The notes under the pieces were generated by a model, which had not been told where the DNA came from, searched no databases, and was given only the letters and a program-made list of their open reading frames with translations. The position numbers were made by a program, and so were the translations under genes. Below are positions 9,875 through 18,792 of a DNA stretch of 64,000 nt, piece by piece. Each line of letters starts with the position of its first letter. Position 1 is the first letter of the stretch. The stretch lies in the NCBI RefSeq assembly GCF_003697785.1, contig NZ_QOKZ01000004.1:1-64000 (forward strand), read 5' to 3'. The stretch is from Paracoccus alkanivorans. Its GTDB lineage: Bacteria; Pseudomonadota; Alphaproteobacteria; Rhodobacterales; Rhodobacteraceae.

Positions 9875-10854
9875 CAGGGTGCCTCGGCGCCCGGAAAGGA
9901 GGAAGCGGCGTCCTTGGGATCCTTCTTCGACCAGTCGCGCTTGACACCCAGCCACAGAACCACGTTCTTGGCCACGTAGATCGAGGAATAGGTGCCGATC
10001 ACGATCCCGAAGGTGATTGCGAAGACAAAGCCGCGGATCACGTCGCCACCCAGCACCAGCAGTGAAATCAGGGCGACCAGCGTTGTGCCCGAAGTCATCA
10101 CGGTGCGGCTCAGGGTCTCGTTCACCGACAGGTTCATCAGGTCCCGAAGGGCGCGCTTCTTGTATTTCATCAGGTTCTCGCGCAGCCGGTCGAACACGAC
10201 AACCGTGTCGTTGATCGAATAGCCCACGATGGTCAGCAGCGCGGCCACGGTCGCCAGGTCGAACTTGATCTGGAACAGCGCGAAGACGCCCATGGTGATC
10301 AGCACGTCATGAACCAGCGAGACGATTGCCCCAACCGAGAACTGCCATTCGAAGCGCAACCATATATAAGCCGAAATCGCCACCAGAGACGCAAGGATGG
10401 CATAGATCGCGGTATTGATCAGCTCACCCGAAACCTTCGGCCCAACCGATTCGACCGAGGGAAAGGTGATCGAAGGATCGACCTCCTTTAAGGCCGCCTC
10501 GACCTCATTGATCGTTTCGGGGGTAACCGATTCCGTGCCTTCCTGTGCAGAGATACGAACCTGCGCGACATGTTGATCGGGGCCGAATGTCGGGTCGAAA
10601 ACCTGCGAGATCGCAACGTCTCCCAGCCCGAGAGGCTGCAAGGCCTGCCGATAGGCGCCGACATCCACCTCTTGCGTGGACTCGGTGCGGATCGTGGTGC
10701 CGCCCTTGAAGTCGATGCCGAAATTCAGCCCGAACACCAGCAGGCAGACGATCGACAGCACCGCCAGGACCGAAGAGAATCCGAAGGTCAGGAACTGCCA
10801 GCGGAAGAAATCGATCTGGGTGTTGTCGGGAACCAGTTTCAGACGGAAAGCCAT
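9874..10854 (-). CDS. secF: Protein translocase subunit SecF
   Basis: Part of SecDF, which uses proton motive force to pull exported proteins from the SecYEG channel. It has 326 residues and six membrane segments. Family signatures GLNFGIDFKGGT (first periplasmic domain) and GYSINDTVVVFDRLREN (segments 4-5) are intact. It starts one base after the secD stop and overlaps the next gene by one base. Confidence 0.97.
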   Translation of the reverse strand: MAFRLKLVPDNTQIDFFRWQFLTFGFSSVLAVLSIVCLLVFGLNFGIDFKGGTTIRTESTQEVDVGAYRQALQPLGLGDVAISQVFDPTFGPDQHVAQVRISAQEGTESVTPETINEVEAALKEVDPSITFPSVESVGPKVSGELINTAIYAILASLVAISAYIWLRFEWQFSVGAIVSLVHDVLITMGVFALFQIKFDLATVAALLTIVGYSINDTVVVFDRLRENLMKYKKRALRDLMNLSVNETLSRTVMTSGTTLVALISLLVLGGDVIRGFVFAITFGIVIGTYSSIYVAKNVVLWLGVKRDWSKKDPKDAASSFPGAEAP

Positions 10855-10855
10855 G

Positions 10856-12520
10856 TTACACCTCGATCTGGCGCGGGCGGGCGCGTTCGAACCATGTGAC
10901 GGTCATCAGCCGCGTCACCCAAAGTGCCGTAAAGACCGAGGTGACGATACCGATGGTCAGCGTCACCGCAAAGCCCTTGACCGGCCCGGAACCCAGAACG
11001 AACAGGATCGCGGCGATGATCAGGGTGGTAATATTGGCATCCACGATCGCCGACATCGCCTTTTCATAACCCAGTTCGATCGCGCGGGCAGGACCCCGGG
11101 CGGTTTTCAACTCTTCGCGAATACGTTCGAAGACCAGCACATTGGCATCGACCGCCATGCCTATGGTCAGCACGATCCCGGCAATACCCGGCAAAGTCAG
11201 CGTCGCCCCGATCATCGACAGCACACCGAAGATCAGCCCCATGTTGATGGACAGCGCAATGGACGCGAATACCCCGAACATCCCATAGGACAGCACCATC
11301 AGCGCAACCACGGCCACGAAACCCACCATCGAGGCGATCTTGCCCGCATCGACGCTGTCCTGCCCCAGTTCCGGACCTATGGTGCGCTCTTCCAGGAAGG
11401 TCAGTTCGGCGGGCAATGCGCCGGCACGAAGCAAGATGGCCAGTTCGTTTGCCTCGTCGAATGTCATGGAGCCCGAGATCTGGCCCGAGCCGGTCGTGAT
11501 CGCCTGCCGGATGACGGGAGCCGAGATCACCTGGTCGTCCAGAACGATGGCGAAGGGCTGGCCGACATTGGCCGAGGTATAGGCCCCGAATTTCCGCGCC
11601 CCCGTGGGATTGAACCGAAAATCGACCGAAGGCAGACCGTTCTGATCGGTCGAGGGCAGCGCATCGTTCAACTCTTCGCCGGTGACGACCGGGGTTTCCT
11701 CGATCGTGTAGTAAACCCCTTCCTGCTCGGCATCGGGCAGGACCACCTGCCCCAGATCCACCTGCGCGTCCGGGTTCGAGCCGGTGCCCGCGACGGGGTT
11801 GAAGGTCAGCTTGGCAGTGGTGCCGATCAGCGATTTGAGCTCGTCGGCCGAACCGATCCCCGGAACCTGGATCAGGATGCGGTCGCTGCCCTGACGCAAG
11901 ATCGTAGGCTCGCGCGTGCCGACCTCATCGACGCGGCGGCGGATGATTTCAAGGCTCTGCTGGAGGGTTCGGTCGTCGGTCACGGCTCTCTCGGCCTCCG
12001 ACAACTGGATCGTCATCGCATTGCCGTCACCGGATATGTCGAGACTGGACTGCCCCGCCCCGGTCAGACTGGTCACGGGATCGGAAAAGCCCCGCGCGAT
12101 TTCGATCGCACGCGCCATCTGATCGGGATTTCCGATCTCGATCTTCAATGTGCCATCCGGCGATTGCACACGCCGAATCGCGCCGATGGTCGCGCGTTCA
12201 TCGGCCAGCGCACGGCGCAGATCAGGCCACAGCGCATCCATGCGCGACTTGTAGACCTCGGCCACCCGAACCTCGGCCAGAAGATGCGCGCCGCCGCGCA
12301 GATCGAGACCCAGATTGACGAGACCGCTCGGCAGCCAGCCCGGCCAGCCCGCCTGAGCCGCTTCGAGTTCGGGAGTGCTGGCGCCAGTCTTCTCGATCGT
12401 GGTCACGGCATCGTTATGCGCCTCGACCCGCTTATAGAACAGGTTGGGCATGGCATAAGCCAGCCCCAGCACGCAGATCCCGATGATCAGGATGCGTTTC
12501 CATCGGTCGATCTGAAGCAT
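10856..12520 (-). CDS. secD: Protein translocase subunit SecD
   Basis: Partner of SecF in proton-driven late-stage secretion. It has 554 residues: an N-terminal membrane segment (about 9-27), the large periplasmic P1 domain beginning with LGLDLRGG, and five C-terminal segments with the conserved GMAVDANVLVFERIREE block. It lies 14 bases after yajC. A long open frame on the opposite strand has no family resemblance and is a shadow. Confidence 0.97.
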   Translation of the reverse strand: MLQIDRWKRILIIGICVLGLAYAMPNLFYKRVEAHNDAVTTIEKTGASTPELEAAQAGWPGWLPSGLVNLGLDLRGGAHLLAEVRVAEVYKSRMDALWPDLRRALADERATIGAIRRVQSPDGTLKIEIGNPDQMARAIEIARGFSDPVTSLTGAGQSSLDISGDGNAMTIQLSEAERAVTDDRTLQQSLEIIRRRVDEVGTREPTILRQGSDRILIQVPGIGSADELKSLIGTTAKLTFNPVAGTGSNPDAQVDLGQVVLPDAEQEGVYYTIEETPVVTGEELNDALPSTDQNGLPSVDFRFNPTGARKFGAYTSANVGQPFAIVLDDQVISAPVIRQAITTGSGQISGSMTFDEANELAILLRAGALPAELTFLEERTIGPELGQDSVDAGKIASMVGFVAVVALMVLSYGMFGVFASIALSINMGLIFGVLSMIGATLTLPGIAGIVLTIGMAVDANVLVFERIREELKTARGPARAIELGYEKAMSAIVDANITTLIIAAILFVLGSGPVKGFAVTLTIGIVTSVFTALWVTRLMTVTWFERARPRQIEV

Positions 12521-12534
12521 CTGGCGTCAAGCCC

Positions 12535-12864
12535 TCAGTTATTGGCGGCGACCGGGGTGGTCGCGGTGATCACCTGGGCGATCGTCGAACGGACGACGCG
12601 AACGCGGACGCCCTGTGCGATTTCGACTTCAAGTTCGTCGTCGCGGGCGCTGGCGACCTTGCCGATCAGCCCGCCCTGGGTCACGACCTGATCACCCTTT
12701 TTCAGCGCCGCGACCATTTCACGGTGCTGCTTAGCCCGCTTCTGCTGTGGCCGGATCATCAGGAAATACATGATCGCAAAGATCAGGATCAGCGGGATGA
12801 ACTGTGCAAAGGCGGCACCACCGGAACCACCGGCGGCCTGGGCATAAGCGGGAGTAGCGAACAT
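12535..12864 (-). CDS. yajC: Preprotein translocase subunit YajC
   Basis: A 109-residue single-span accessory subunit of the Sec holotranslocon and first gene of the sec-ccm operon. The membrane segment is about residues 20-39 (FIPLILIFAIMYFLMIRPQ), followed by the family motif QQKRAKQHREMV and the small cytoplasmic fold GDQVVTQGGLIGKV. The start at 12864 has AAGGAAA upstream and gives the usual size; a longer in-frame start adds a non-conserved tail. Confidence 0.96.
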   Translation of the reverse strand: MFATPAYAQAAGGSGGAAFAQFIPLILIFAIMYFLMIRPQQKRAKQHREMVAALKKGDQVVTQGGLIGKVASARDDELEVEIAQGVRVRVVRSTIAQVITATTPVAANN

Positions 12865-13115
12865 GCGGTTTCCTTTCGGCTGTCGGACCAGACCGTCGGG
12901 CCTGCCCATTCAAGTTGGCGCGCAACCTATCCGCGCGGCCGGACATTGGCAAGAAACCGCGCGGCGGATCGCCGCGCCCCGGATGCAGCGCCCTCCGGTT
13001 CCCCCGGAGAACTGACGGAAAATTGACCGGCATAAAGGAATCATTAACCCGGGGCCGGTAGGATTGAACGAGTTCCCGGGCGCTTGCGGCGCCTTTTTCA
13101 GCACCGGAGTCGAAC

Positions 13116-13706
13116 ATGTGGTCCATCCTGACGGCGGCAGCCGTCATTCTGGCATCTTCCGCGGCGCTCGCGAATGAGCCGTCATCCCACCCCCTCCGGT
13201 CCGTGCCGGACCTGTCTGCGGCCATGCCATCCAACGGGGATTGGGCAGGTTTCTATCTGGGGCTGCAAACCGGGTCGGGGACTGCCTATCGGAATTTCGA
13301 CGGTGATCGGGGCGATCTGGGCGGGCTGACCGCCCGCGGCATCCATGGCGGACATCGGAAGGATTTTGGGCGGCTCGTCACGGGAACAGAGGTAGATGCC
13401 CATACCGTCAAGCTGGGAAATACCGGGAATCGTCACAAATTGCTGCGCTTCAAGACGACATTGGGTGTCGATCTGGGTCGTTTCAATCCCTATGGAATCT
13501 TTGGCACGGCCTATGCAATCCCCGAAGAAACCACGCTCACACCAAGTTTCGGCCTTGCATATGGTTTGGGGGCCAATCTCAAACTCACCGAACATGTGAT
13601 GGTCGGCCTGGAATACACCAGCCAGACATTCGAGGATTTCGATAGTTTCCCGGGCCTCGAGGTGGAAGGGCGCGTGACGCAGTTCCGCACCGCTTTCAGA
13701 TTCTAG
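13116..13706 (+). CDS. Small outer-membrane beta-barrel protein
   Basis: A 196-residue protein with a clear signal peptide (MWSILTAAAVILASSAALA, cut before NEP). The remainder has alternating hydrophobic/aromatic strands and ends in phenylalanine (FRTAFRF), a hallmark of Bam-assembled barrels. Blocks such as GDWAGFYLGLQTG and GLEYTSQTF resemble the Omp25/Ail-like eight-strand opacity family. A small GGCGC/GCGCC hairpin followed by TTTTT lies 18 bases before the start and could act as a leader attenuator (inference). No partner gene is obvious. Confidence 0.8.
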   Translation: MWSILTAAAVILASSAALANEPSSHPLRSVPDLSAAMPSNGDWAGFYLGLQTGSGTAYRNFDGDRGDLGGLTARGIHGGHRKDFGRLVTGTEVDAHTVKLGNTGNRHKLLRFKTTLGVDLGRFNPYGIFGTAYAIPEETTLTPSFGLAYGLGANLKLTEHVMVGLEYTSQTFEDFDSFPGLEVEGRVTQFRTAFRF

Positions 13707-13865
13707 ACAGCATCGAATTTCGCGGATAGCTCTTCGCCCTGCCGTCTTTCGGGACCGCGTGCCCCCTGAGCATGATTTCTGCCCATCCGCTTTGCAATTC
13801 ACCGGATCATGCCGATATATACAGCGACATGTCGGCCCGGTGCCGAGCAAGAGGAAAGGAGCGTC

Positions 13866-13949
13866 ATGTCACGCAAGGCGATGCAAAGGCTGAGCTTTTA
13901 CCTGCTGGTGCTGCTGGCGCTCTATGCGTCTCTGGCCGGTGCGGCGTAA
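13866..13949 (+). CDS. Candidate 27-residue membrane peptide
   Basis: A short ORF (MSRKAMQRLSFYLLVLL...) with positive residues then a hydrophobic helix (about residues 9-27). It is preceded by a near-ideal Shine-Dalgarno (AGGAAAGGAG, about 4 nt before the ATG) and stops 9 bases before the XpaC-like gene, so the two are probably co-translated. It could be a genuine small membrane protein or a leader that couples translation. Too short for homology from sequence alone. Confidence 0.5.
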   Translation: MSRKAMQRLSFYLLVLLALYASLAGAA

Positions 13950-13958
13950 GGGACGAGG

Positions 13959-14918
13959 ATGGCACAGCGTTTCGGTGGGCGTTTTTCGCCCGGCAATATG
14001 GCCGGCAGTTCAGATCGGCTTCCCATGACCGAGACCCGGCACCGGCTGCAGGGGCGGCCGAAATGGATCACGATCGCCGCCTCTCCGTTTCTGCTGAGCG
14101 CGTTTTTCCAGGAACCTGCGGGAATGGTCATGAACCTGGCGGGTTTCGGCCTGATCGCCGCCGGGATGTGGCTGACCGGCGAGGGGCTCGTCGCCGAAGC
14201 CGCCTATGACCGCCGCCGCGTCGCGCGCCGCCCGGCCATCCCTCGCAAGCTGTTCGGCGGCGTGATGGCTGCCCTGGGACTTGGCATCGGTGCCGCCGAA
14301 CCGGAGGCGCTGGCCGGAGCCGGGTTGATCGCTGTGGCGGGACTGGCCCTGCACTGGCTAGCCTTCGGCCCCGATCCGATGCGGGATAAGGGAATGGAAG
14401 GCACCGACAGTTTCCAGCGGGACCGCGTCGCTAAGATGATCGAGGAAGGGCAGGTCCATCTGGACCAGATGAAGGACGCGATCCGGCGTAGCGGCGAAAG
14501 GCGGCTGGAGGCCCGTGTTACGATGTTCGAGGCCACGGTTCACGAGCTTTTCGACCAGGTCCGGGAGGATCCTGCCGAGTTGGGTGGCGTCCGGCGCTAT
14601 ATGGGGGTCTACCTGATGGGGGCCCGCGATGCGACGGTAAAATTCGCAAATCTCTATGCCCGCTCGCAGGATCCACGAGCGCGGGCGGCTTATGAGGAAT
14701 TCCTGAACGACCTGGAAAAAGATTTCACTTCGCGCAGCCGCCAGTTGCTGGAGGGAGACCGCAGCGACCTGGACATCGAGATGACCGTGCTGCGCGAGCG
14801 TCTGGCCCGCGAGGGGGTGCGTCCCGCTGATAACGGTGAACGCCCCGCATTGCGCTCGCAAGAGGCACAGAGCATGGACGATTTGCTGTCCATCCCGGAG
14901 CAGCAGAAGACCCGCTGA
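13959..14918 (+). CDS. XpaC-like (5-bromo-4-chloroindolyl phosphate hydrolysis) family protein
   Basis: A 319-residue protein with a basic N-terminus, two hydrophobic hairpins (about residues 37-75 and 95-135) and a soluble helical C-terminal half (FQRDRVAKMIEEGQVHL onward) matching the XpaC family layout. The family name comes from a Bacillus phenotype; the biochemical role is unknown. In related genomes it often neighbours a TelA-type toxic-anion resistance gene, which is not here. SD: ACGAGG. It is followed by truA after 3 bases. Confidence 0.75.
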   Translation: MAQRFGGRFSPGNMAGSSDRLPMTETRHRLQGRPKWITIAASPFLLSAFFQEPAGMVMNLAGFGLIAAGMWLTGEGLVAEAAYDRRRVARRPAIPRKLFGGVMAALGLGIGAAEPEALAGAGLIAVAGLALHWLAFGPDPMRDKGMEGTDSFQRDRVAKMIEEGQVHLDQMKDAIRRSGERRLEARVTMFEATVHELFDQVREDPAELGGVRRYMGVYLMGARDATVKFANLYARSQDPRARAAYEEFLNDLEKDFTSRSRQLLEGDRSDLDIEMTVLRERLAREGVRPADNGERPALRSQEAQSMDDLLSIPEQQKTR

Positions 14919-14921
14919 TCC

Positions 14922-15701
14922 ATGCCCCGTTTCGCCCTTCTGATCGAATATGACGGCGCCCCCTTCTCGGGCTGGCAGGCGCAGGCCGACCGGCCTTCGG
15001 TCCAGCAGGCGATCGAGAGCGCCCTGGGGCGGCTTGATCCGGGCTTCTCGGCAGGTGCGCGGATCGCCGCGGCGGGCAGGACGGACGCGGGGGTCCATGC
15101 CACCGGGCAGGTCGCCCATGCCGACCTGGAGCGGGATTGGGAACCCTTCCGACTGTCAGAGGCGCTGAACTACCACCTGAAGCCCGCCCCTGTCGCCGTG
15201 CTGGCCGCGGCACGCGTTCCGGATGATTTTCACGCGCGGTTCTCGGCGATCGAGCGGCGCTATTGCTTTCGTCTCATCGCCCGGCGCGCGCCGCTGACGC
15301 ATGATCGCGGGCTGGTCTGGCGGGTGCTGAACCCGCTGGATGCCGATGCCATGCGCGAAGGCGCTGCGCATCTGGTCGGCAGGCATGATTTCACCACATT
15401 CCGCTCGTCGATCTGCCAGGCGCAGAGTCCGGTGAAAACGTTGGATCGGATCGAGATCGAGGAACGCGAGATTCCGCATGGCCGGGAATATCTGTTCAGG
15501 CTGCGGGCGCGATCCTTCCTGCATAACCAGGTCCGCTCGATCATAGGCACGCTGGAGCGGGTCGGCGCGGGATCATGGCAGCCCCGGCAGGTAGCCGAGG
15601 CATTGGCCGCCCGCGACCGCGCGGCCTGCGGCCCGGTATGCCCGCCACATGGACTGTATCTTACCGGAGTCGGCTATCCGGCCGATCCGTTCAGCGCCTG
15701 A
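14922..15701 (+). CDS. truA: tRNA pseudouridine(38-40) synthase TruA
   Basis: Converts uridines 38-40 in the anticodon stem-loop to pseudouridine. It has 259 residues, the usual length. The catalytic aspartate is D55 in GRTDAGVHA; other family blocks are [10 protein letters not shown] near the N-terminus and [11 protein letters not shown] near the C-terminus. Its 3' end overlaps the convergent sugar transferase gene by 11 bases, so both stops are read through opposite strands. Confidence 0.97.
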   Translation: MPRFALLIEYDGAPFSGWQAQADRPSVQQAIESALGRLDPGFSAGARIAAAGRTDAGVHATGQVAHADLERDWEPFRLSEALNYHLKPAPVAVLAAARVPDDFHARFSAIERRYCFRLIARRAPLTHDRGLVWRVLNPLDADAMREGAAHLVGRHDFTTFRSSICQAQSPVKTLDRIEIEEREIPHGREYLFRLRARSFLHNQVRSIIGTLERVGAGSWQPRQVAEALAARDRAACGPVCPPHGLYLTGVGYPADPFSA

Positions 15702-16497
15702 CCGAACGGCGGCGGCGCGGGCGCTCATCACGATGCGAAACCACGATCCTCGCCGTATTCCACAGGATCCACAGGTCGAGTCCCAACGAGGACCGGTGCA
15801 GATAAATCTCGTCAATACGCAGCTTGGCCGGCAGGCAGCGGCGATAATAGGCGCGCTCTGTCGCCTCGGCGCTGCCGCATCTGGCAAGAATACGGTCCTC
15901 GTGGCGGTGATAGATCAGCGTGGCAAGGCCGGTCACACCTGGACGGCACCGCAGCACCTGCCGATATTTGAGCGGAAAGCGCTCGACATATTCCCGAAGC
16001 GGCGGCCTTGGCCCCACAAAACTCATTTCGCCGCGCAGAATATTGAACAGTTGCGGAAATTCGTCGATGCGGGAGCGACGCAGGAAACGTCCGATCGGGG
16101 TGATCCGCCAATGCTTGTGCGCGCCGGTCGCGCCGGAATCCTCGTCATGCAGGAGCATGGTCCGGAACTTGAGTTGCCGGAAACTGCGCCCCGGCGCCTG
16201 CATCCGCTCTGCCCTGTAGAGGATCGGACGTCCCTGAACGACAAGCAGGGTCAGCGCCACCACCGCCATCACCACGGATAACGGCACCAGCAGAACCGTG
16301 GCCAGCACAATGTCGAAAAGGCGTTTGAGCCGCGGATGAGAGGCTTCCTCGTCGAATGCCGGATCCAGATGCTGCAGCAGTGCATTAGGGCTGGTCGCTT
16401 CCGAGAGGCTTAACGCTTCGGCGCCGATCTTGGCATTACCCCAATCGCGGTGGATGGTCACGACAGTTTTCCGATCACAATTCTCAACCCGATCCAT
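15691..16497 (-). CDS. Bacterial sugar transferase (polyprenyl-phosphate glycosyl-1-phosphate transferase)
   Basis: Initiating enzyme for exopolysaccharide or O-antigen repeat units: moves a sugar-phosphate from a nucleotide sugar to undecaprenyl phosphate. It has 268 residues: a poorly conserved N-terminus (1-55), the membrane-associated segment [16 protein letters not shown] (about 59-85), then the catalytic signatures [20 protein letters not shown] and SFVGPRPP. No other polysaccharide gene is nearby, so the product is unknown. The start at 16497 lacks a clear SD; a downstream GTG is possible. Confidence 0.9.
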   Translation of the reverse strand: MDRVENCDRKTVVTIHRDWGNAKIGAEALSLSEATSPNALLQHLDPAFDEEASHPRLKRLFDIVLATVLLVPLSVVMAVVALTLLVVQGRPILYRAERMQAPGRSFRQLKFRTMLLHDEDSGATGAHKHWRITPIGRFLRRSRIDEFPQLFNILRGEMSFVGPRPPLREYVERFPLKYRQVLRCRPGVTGLATLIYHRHEDRILARCGSAEATERAYYRRCLPAKLRIDEIYLHRSSLGLDLWILWNTARIVVSHRDERPRRRRSVRR

Positions 16498-16564
16498 TAG
16501 TTAACACGGCATTCATGACATGGGAACCCGAGCATGGAAGTTGCAAAGCCATGCTTGCTTAATA

Positions 16565-16586
16565 GTTACACTTCCTCCACTGTAAC
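16565..16586. promoter_or_regulatory. Inverted repeat in the sugar-transferase/uspA divergent promoter
   Basis: Perfect 6-bp arms GTTACA and TGTAAC separated by 10 bases, located 33 bases upstream of the uspA start. The spacing suits a dimeric regulator. It does not match the FNR/Anr consensus (TTGAT-N4-ATCAA). Confidence 0.35.
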
Positions 16587-16618
16587 GCCAATCTCCGAAG
16601 CAAACACGCGATAAATCC

Positions 16619-17077
16619 ATGCGCAAGTTTCTGGTTTTACTGGACGATAGCCACGAATGCCTCAACGCGATGAGATTTGCGGCGATGCGGGCAGCCAGCA
16701 CCGGCGGTGGGGTCGTCATCCTGTCGGTAATTCCAACCGCCGAGATCCAGCATGGGTTTGGCGTGGCGGATGTCATGCGGGCCGAAGCCTATGAGCGTAT
16801 CGAGGCGCATTTCGAGGTTTTTGCCAAATGGATGCGCTCGCGCCCCAAGGTCGAGCCAGAGCTGGTCGTGCGCGAGGGAGACCCGGCGGACGAACTGATC
16901 GCTCAGATCGCGGAGGATGCGGAGATCGGCGTGGTCGTCCTGGGGCTGAACAGCGACAAATCCGCAGCAAATCCGGTCCTGAGCCGGCTTTTACGCGAAG
17001 CGGGCAACCTGTCCTGCCCGATCACCATCGTACCGGGCGACCTGTCGAAAGAGCGGCTGGAGGCTATCACCCGATAG
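16619..17077 (+). CDS. Universal stress protein (UspA family)
   Basis: A 152-residue single-domain USP with the Rossmann-like alpha/beta fold. The N-terminal strand MRKFLVLLDDS is canonical. The C-terminal nucleotide-binding block is altered: the usual G-x2-G-x9-G(S/T) region reads VLGLNSDKSAANPVLSRLL, so ATP binding is uncertain. The role in this organism is not deducible beyond stress-related. It diverges from the sugar transferase. Confidence 0.85.
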   Translation: MRKFLVLLDDSHECLNAMRFAAMRAASTGGGVVILSVIPTAEIQHGFGVADVMRAEAYERIEAHFEVFAKWMRSRPKVEPELVVREGDPADELIAQIAEDAEIGVVVLGLNSDKSAANPVLSRLLREAGNLSCPITIVPGDLSKERLEAITR

Positions 17078-17138
17078 ACGCACCATAGCTTGACCCGGCA
17101 GGCCGCCATCGCCATATCGGAACCAAAGGAGCGTTCCC

Positions 17139-17699
17139 ATGTTCATCCAGACCGAAACCACGCCGAACCCCGTCACGCTGAAATTCCTGCCCGGCGAAAC
17201 AGTGCTCGCCAGCGGCACGGCAGATTTTCCGAATCCCGAGGCGGGCGGCAAATCCCCATTGGCGCAGCGAATTTTCGCCGTCGAAGGCGTTACCGGAGTG
17301 TTTCTGGGCCGGGACTTCGTGACCGTGACCAAGGCCGAGGACGCGCCGTGGGATCACCTGAAGCCATCGATCCTTGGCGCGATCATGGAGCATTTCCAGT
17401 CGGGAGCCCCCGCCATCGAGGGCGACAGAGCGGAAAACGCCGGGCATGCCGCGCATGACGGCCCGGATTCCGAGATCGTCGGCCAGATCAAGGAACTGCT
17501 GGATACACGCGTGCGCCCGGCCGTGGCCCAGGATGGCGGCGACATCACCTTTCACGGTTTCGACCGCGGCATCGTCTATCTGCATATGCAGGGTGCCTGT
17601 GCGGGCTGCCCCTCCTCGACCCTGACGCTCAAGATGGGGATCGAGAACCTTCTGCGTCACTATATCCCCGAGGTGATCGAGGTTCGCCCCGTTGCCTGA
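17139..17699 (+). CDS. NifU-like Fe-S cluster scaffold/carrier (NfuA type)
   Basis: A 186-residue protein with two domains: an N-terminal Nfu_N (MFIQTETTPNPVTLKFLPG, about 1-90) and a C-terminal NifU domain (about 113-183) with the cluster-binding CAGC (C154, C157). It carries [4Fe-4S] clusters to targets such as aconitase. A strong SD (AAAGGAG) precedes the ATG. The stop overlaps the start region of tsaB by 8 bases. Confidence 0.93.
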   Translation: MFIQTETTPNPVTLKFLPGETVLASGTADFPNPEAGGKSPLAQRIFAVEGVTGVFLGRDFVTVTKAEDAPWDHLKPSILGAIMEHFQSGAPAIEGDRAENAGHAAHDGPDSEIVGQIKELLDTRVRPAVAQDGGDITFHGFDRGIVYLHMQGACAGCPSSTLTLKMGIENLLRHYIPEVIEVRPVA

Positions 17700-18294
17700 A
17701 CCGGTCGCGCTTGGTTTCGACACATCGGCCGCGCATTGCGCGGCCGCTTTGCTGCGCGGCGACCGGATACTGGCCTCGCGGCATGAGGAGATGACCAAGG
17801 GGCAGGCCGAAAGGCTGTTCCCGATGCTGGAGGAGATGCTGCCCGAAGCGGGGATCGGATGGAACGATCTGGACGTGATCGGCGTGGGTGCCGGTCCTGG
17901 CAACTTCACCGGAATCCGCGTCGCGGTTGCCGCCGCGCGCGGACTGGCGCTGTCGCTGAAGATTCCCGCCATCGGTGTCAGCGTGACCGAAGCCGCCGCC
18001 TTCGGATTGCCGCGCCCCTGCCGGATCGTGCTGCCATCGCGCCGTGATCAGGTGATCTGGCAGGATTTCGGCGCGGATGACGTGAATGAGAGGCAGGGCC
18101 GACCGCAGCAGGGTGCCATTGGCTCGCTGCCGCCCGGCCCCAAGCCGGTTGCGTCAATGTTTCCTCTGGCAGAAGCAGTCGCGCGTATCGCGATAATGCG
18201 CCGGGATTCCCCTGTCCCTCGCCCCGCGCCGATTTACCTGCGCCCCGCCGATGCCGCCCCGTCCCGCGATCCCGCTCCGGTCATTCTGCAGTGA
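17692..18294 (+). CDS. tsaB: tRNA threonylcarbamoyladenosine biosynthesis protein TsaB
   Basis: Scaffold subunit that works with TsaD and TsaE to make t6A37 in ANN-decoding tRNAs. It has 200 residues, shorter than the usual ~220-230. The N-terminal LGFDTSAAHCAAALL and GVGAGPGNFTGIRVAVAAARGL blocks are diagnostic. The start is TTG, overlapping the end of the NifU-like gene, with GAGGT about 8 bases upstream; no ATG or GTG is available. The stop overlaps the rimI start. Confidence 0.93.
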   Translation: MPEPVALGFDTSAAHCAAALLRGDRILASRHEEMTKGQAERLFPMLEEMLPEAGIGWNDLDVIGVGAGPGNFTGIRVAVAAARGLALSLKIPAIGVSVTEAAAFGLPRPCRIVLPSRRDQVIWQDFGADDVNERQGRPQQGAIGSLPPGPKPVASMFPLAEAVARIAIMRRDSPVPRPAPIYLRPADAAPSRDPAPVILQ

Positions 18295-18710
18295 CTCCCG
18301 CAGAGCTGGCAGCACTGCACAGGCGCTGTTTCACCACGCCGCGACCATGGAGCACGGAGGAATTTTCGGCACTGCTTGAAACCCCCGGATGTTTCCTGCT
18401 GACCTGCCGCGGCGGCTTCCTTCTTGGCCGCGCGATTGCCGGAGAGGCAGAGCTTTTGACCCTGGCCGTTGCTCCCGAGGCGCGGAGGCAGGGTTACGGG
18501 CGCGCGCTGGCCCAGGAATTCACCGCCCGTGCGCGCCTCATGGGAGCCAGTGACCTGTTCCTTGAGGTGGCGGCGGACAATCTTCCCGCGCATGAACTTT
18601 ATTCGGCCCTTGGCTGGCGCGAAACGGGGCGGCGGCGGGAATACTACGGCCCCGGGCTGGATGCCATCGTGATGCATCTTGGCTTTTCGGAACAACAAGA
18701 AGGCGGTTGA
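18291..18710 (+). CDS. rimI: Ribosomal-protein-alanine N-acetyltransferase RimI (GNAT)
   Basis: A 139-residue GNAT enzyme acetylating protein N-termini (ribosomal S18 in E. coli). The acetyl-CoA binding motif is VAPEARRQGYGRALA, and the C-terminal block NLPAHELYSALGW fits RimI. The GTG start overlaps the tsaB stop (GTGA), and this tsaB-rimI pairing is common in proteobacteria, supporting the specific name over a generic GNAT. Confidence 0.9.
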   Translation: MTPAELAALHRRCFTTPRPWSTEEFSALLETPGCFLLTCRGGFLLGRAIAGEAELLTLAVAPEARRQGYGRALAQEFTARARLMGASDLFLEVAADNLPAHELYSALGWRETGRRREYYGPGLDAIVMHLGFSEQQEGG

Positions 18711-18792
18711 CCGCCCCTGGCCAATGCGCCCTAATCGGCGCATCAGGCGGGTGACTTGAATCGCTCGCGGCAACAGGATGGGGTTATCTGTC

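Noticed and set aside
10676..12691. Long plus-strand open frame opposite secD and secF
   Set aside because: Antisense shadow; composition rich in Arg/Gln/His with no recognisable domain, while the minus strand encodes clear SecDF.
18724..18743. ATGCGCC/GGCGCAT stem before the BMP gene as a possible riboswitch
   Set aside because: Only 7 bp with no T-tract and no recognisable purine-riboswitch core; insufficient.
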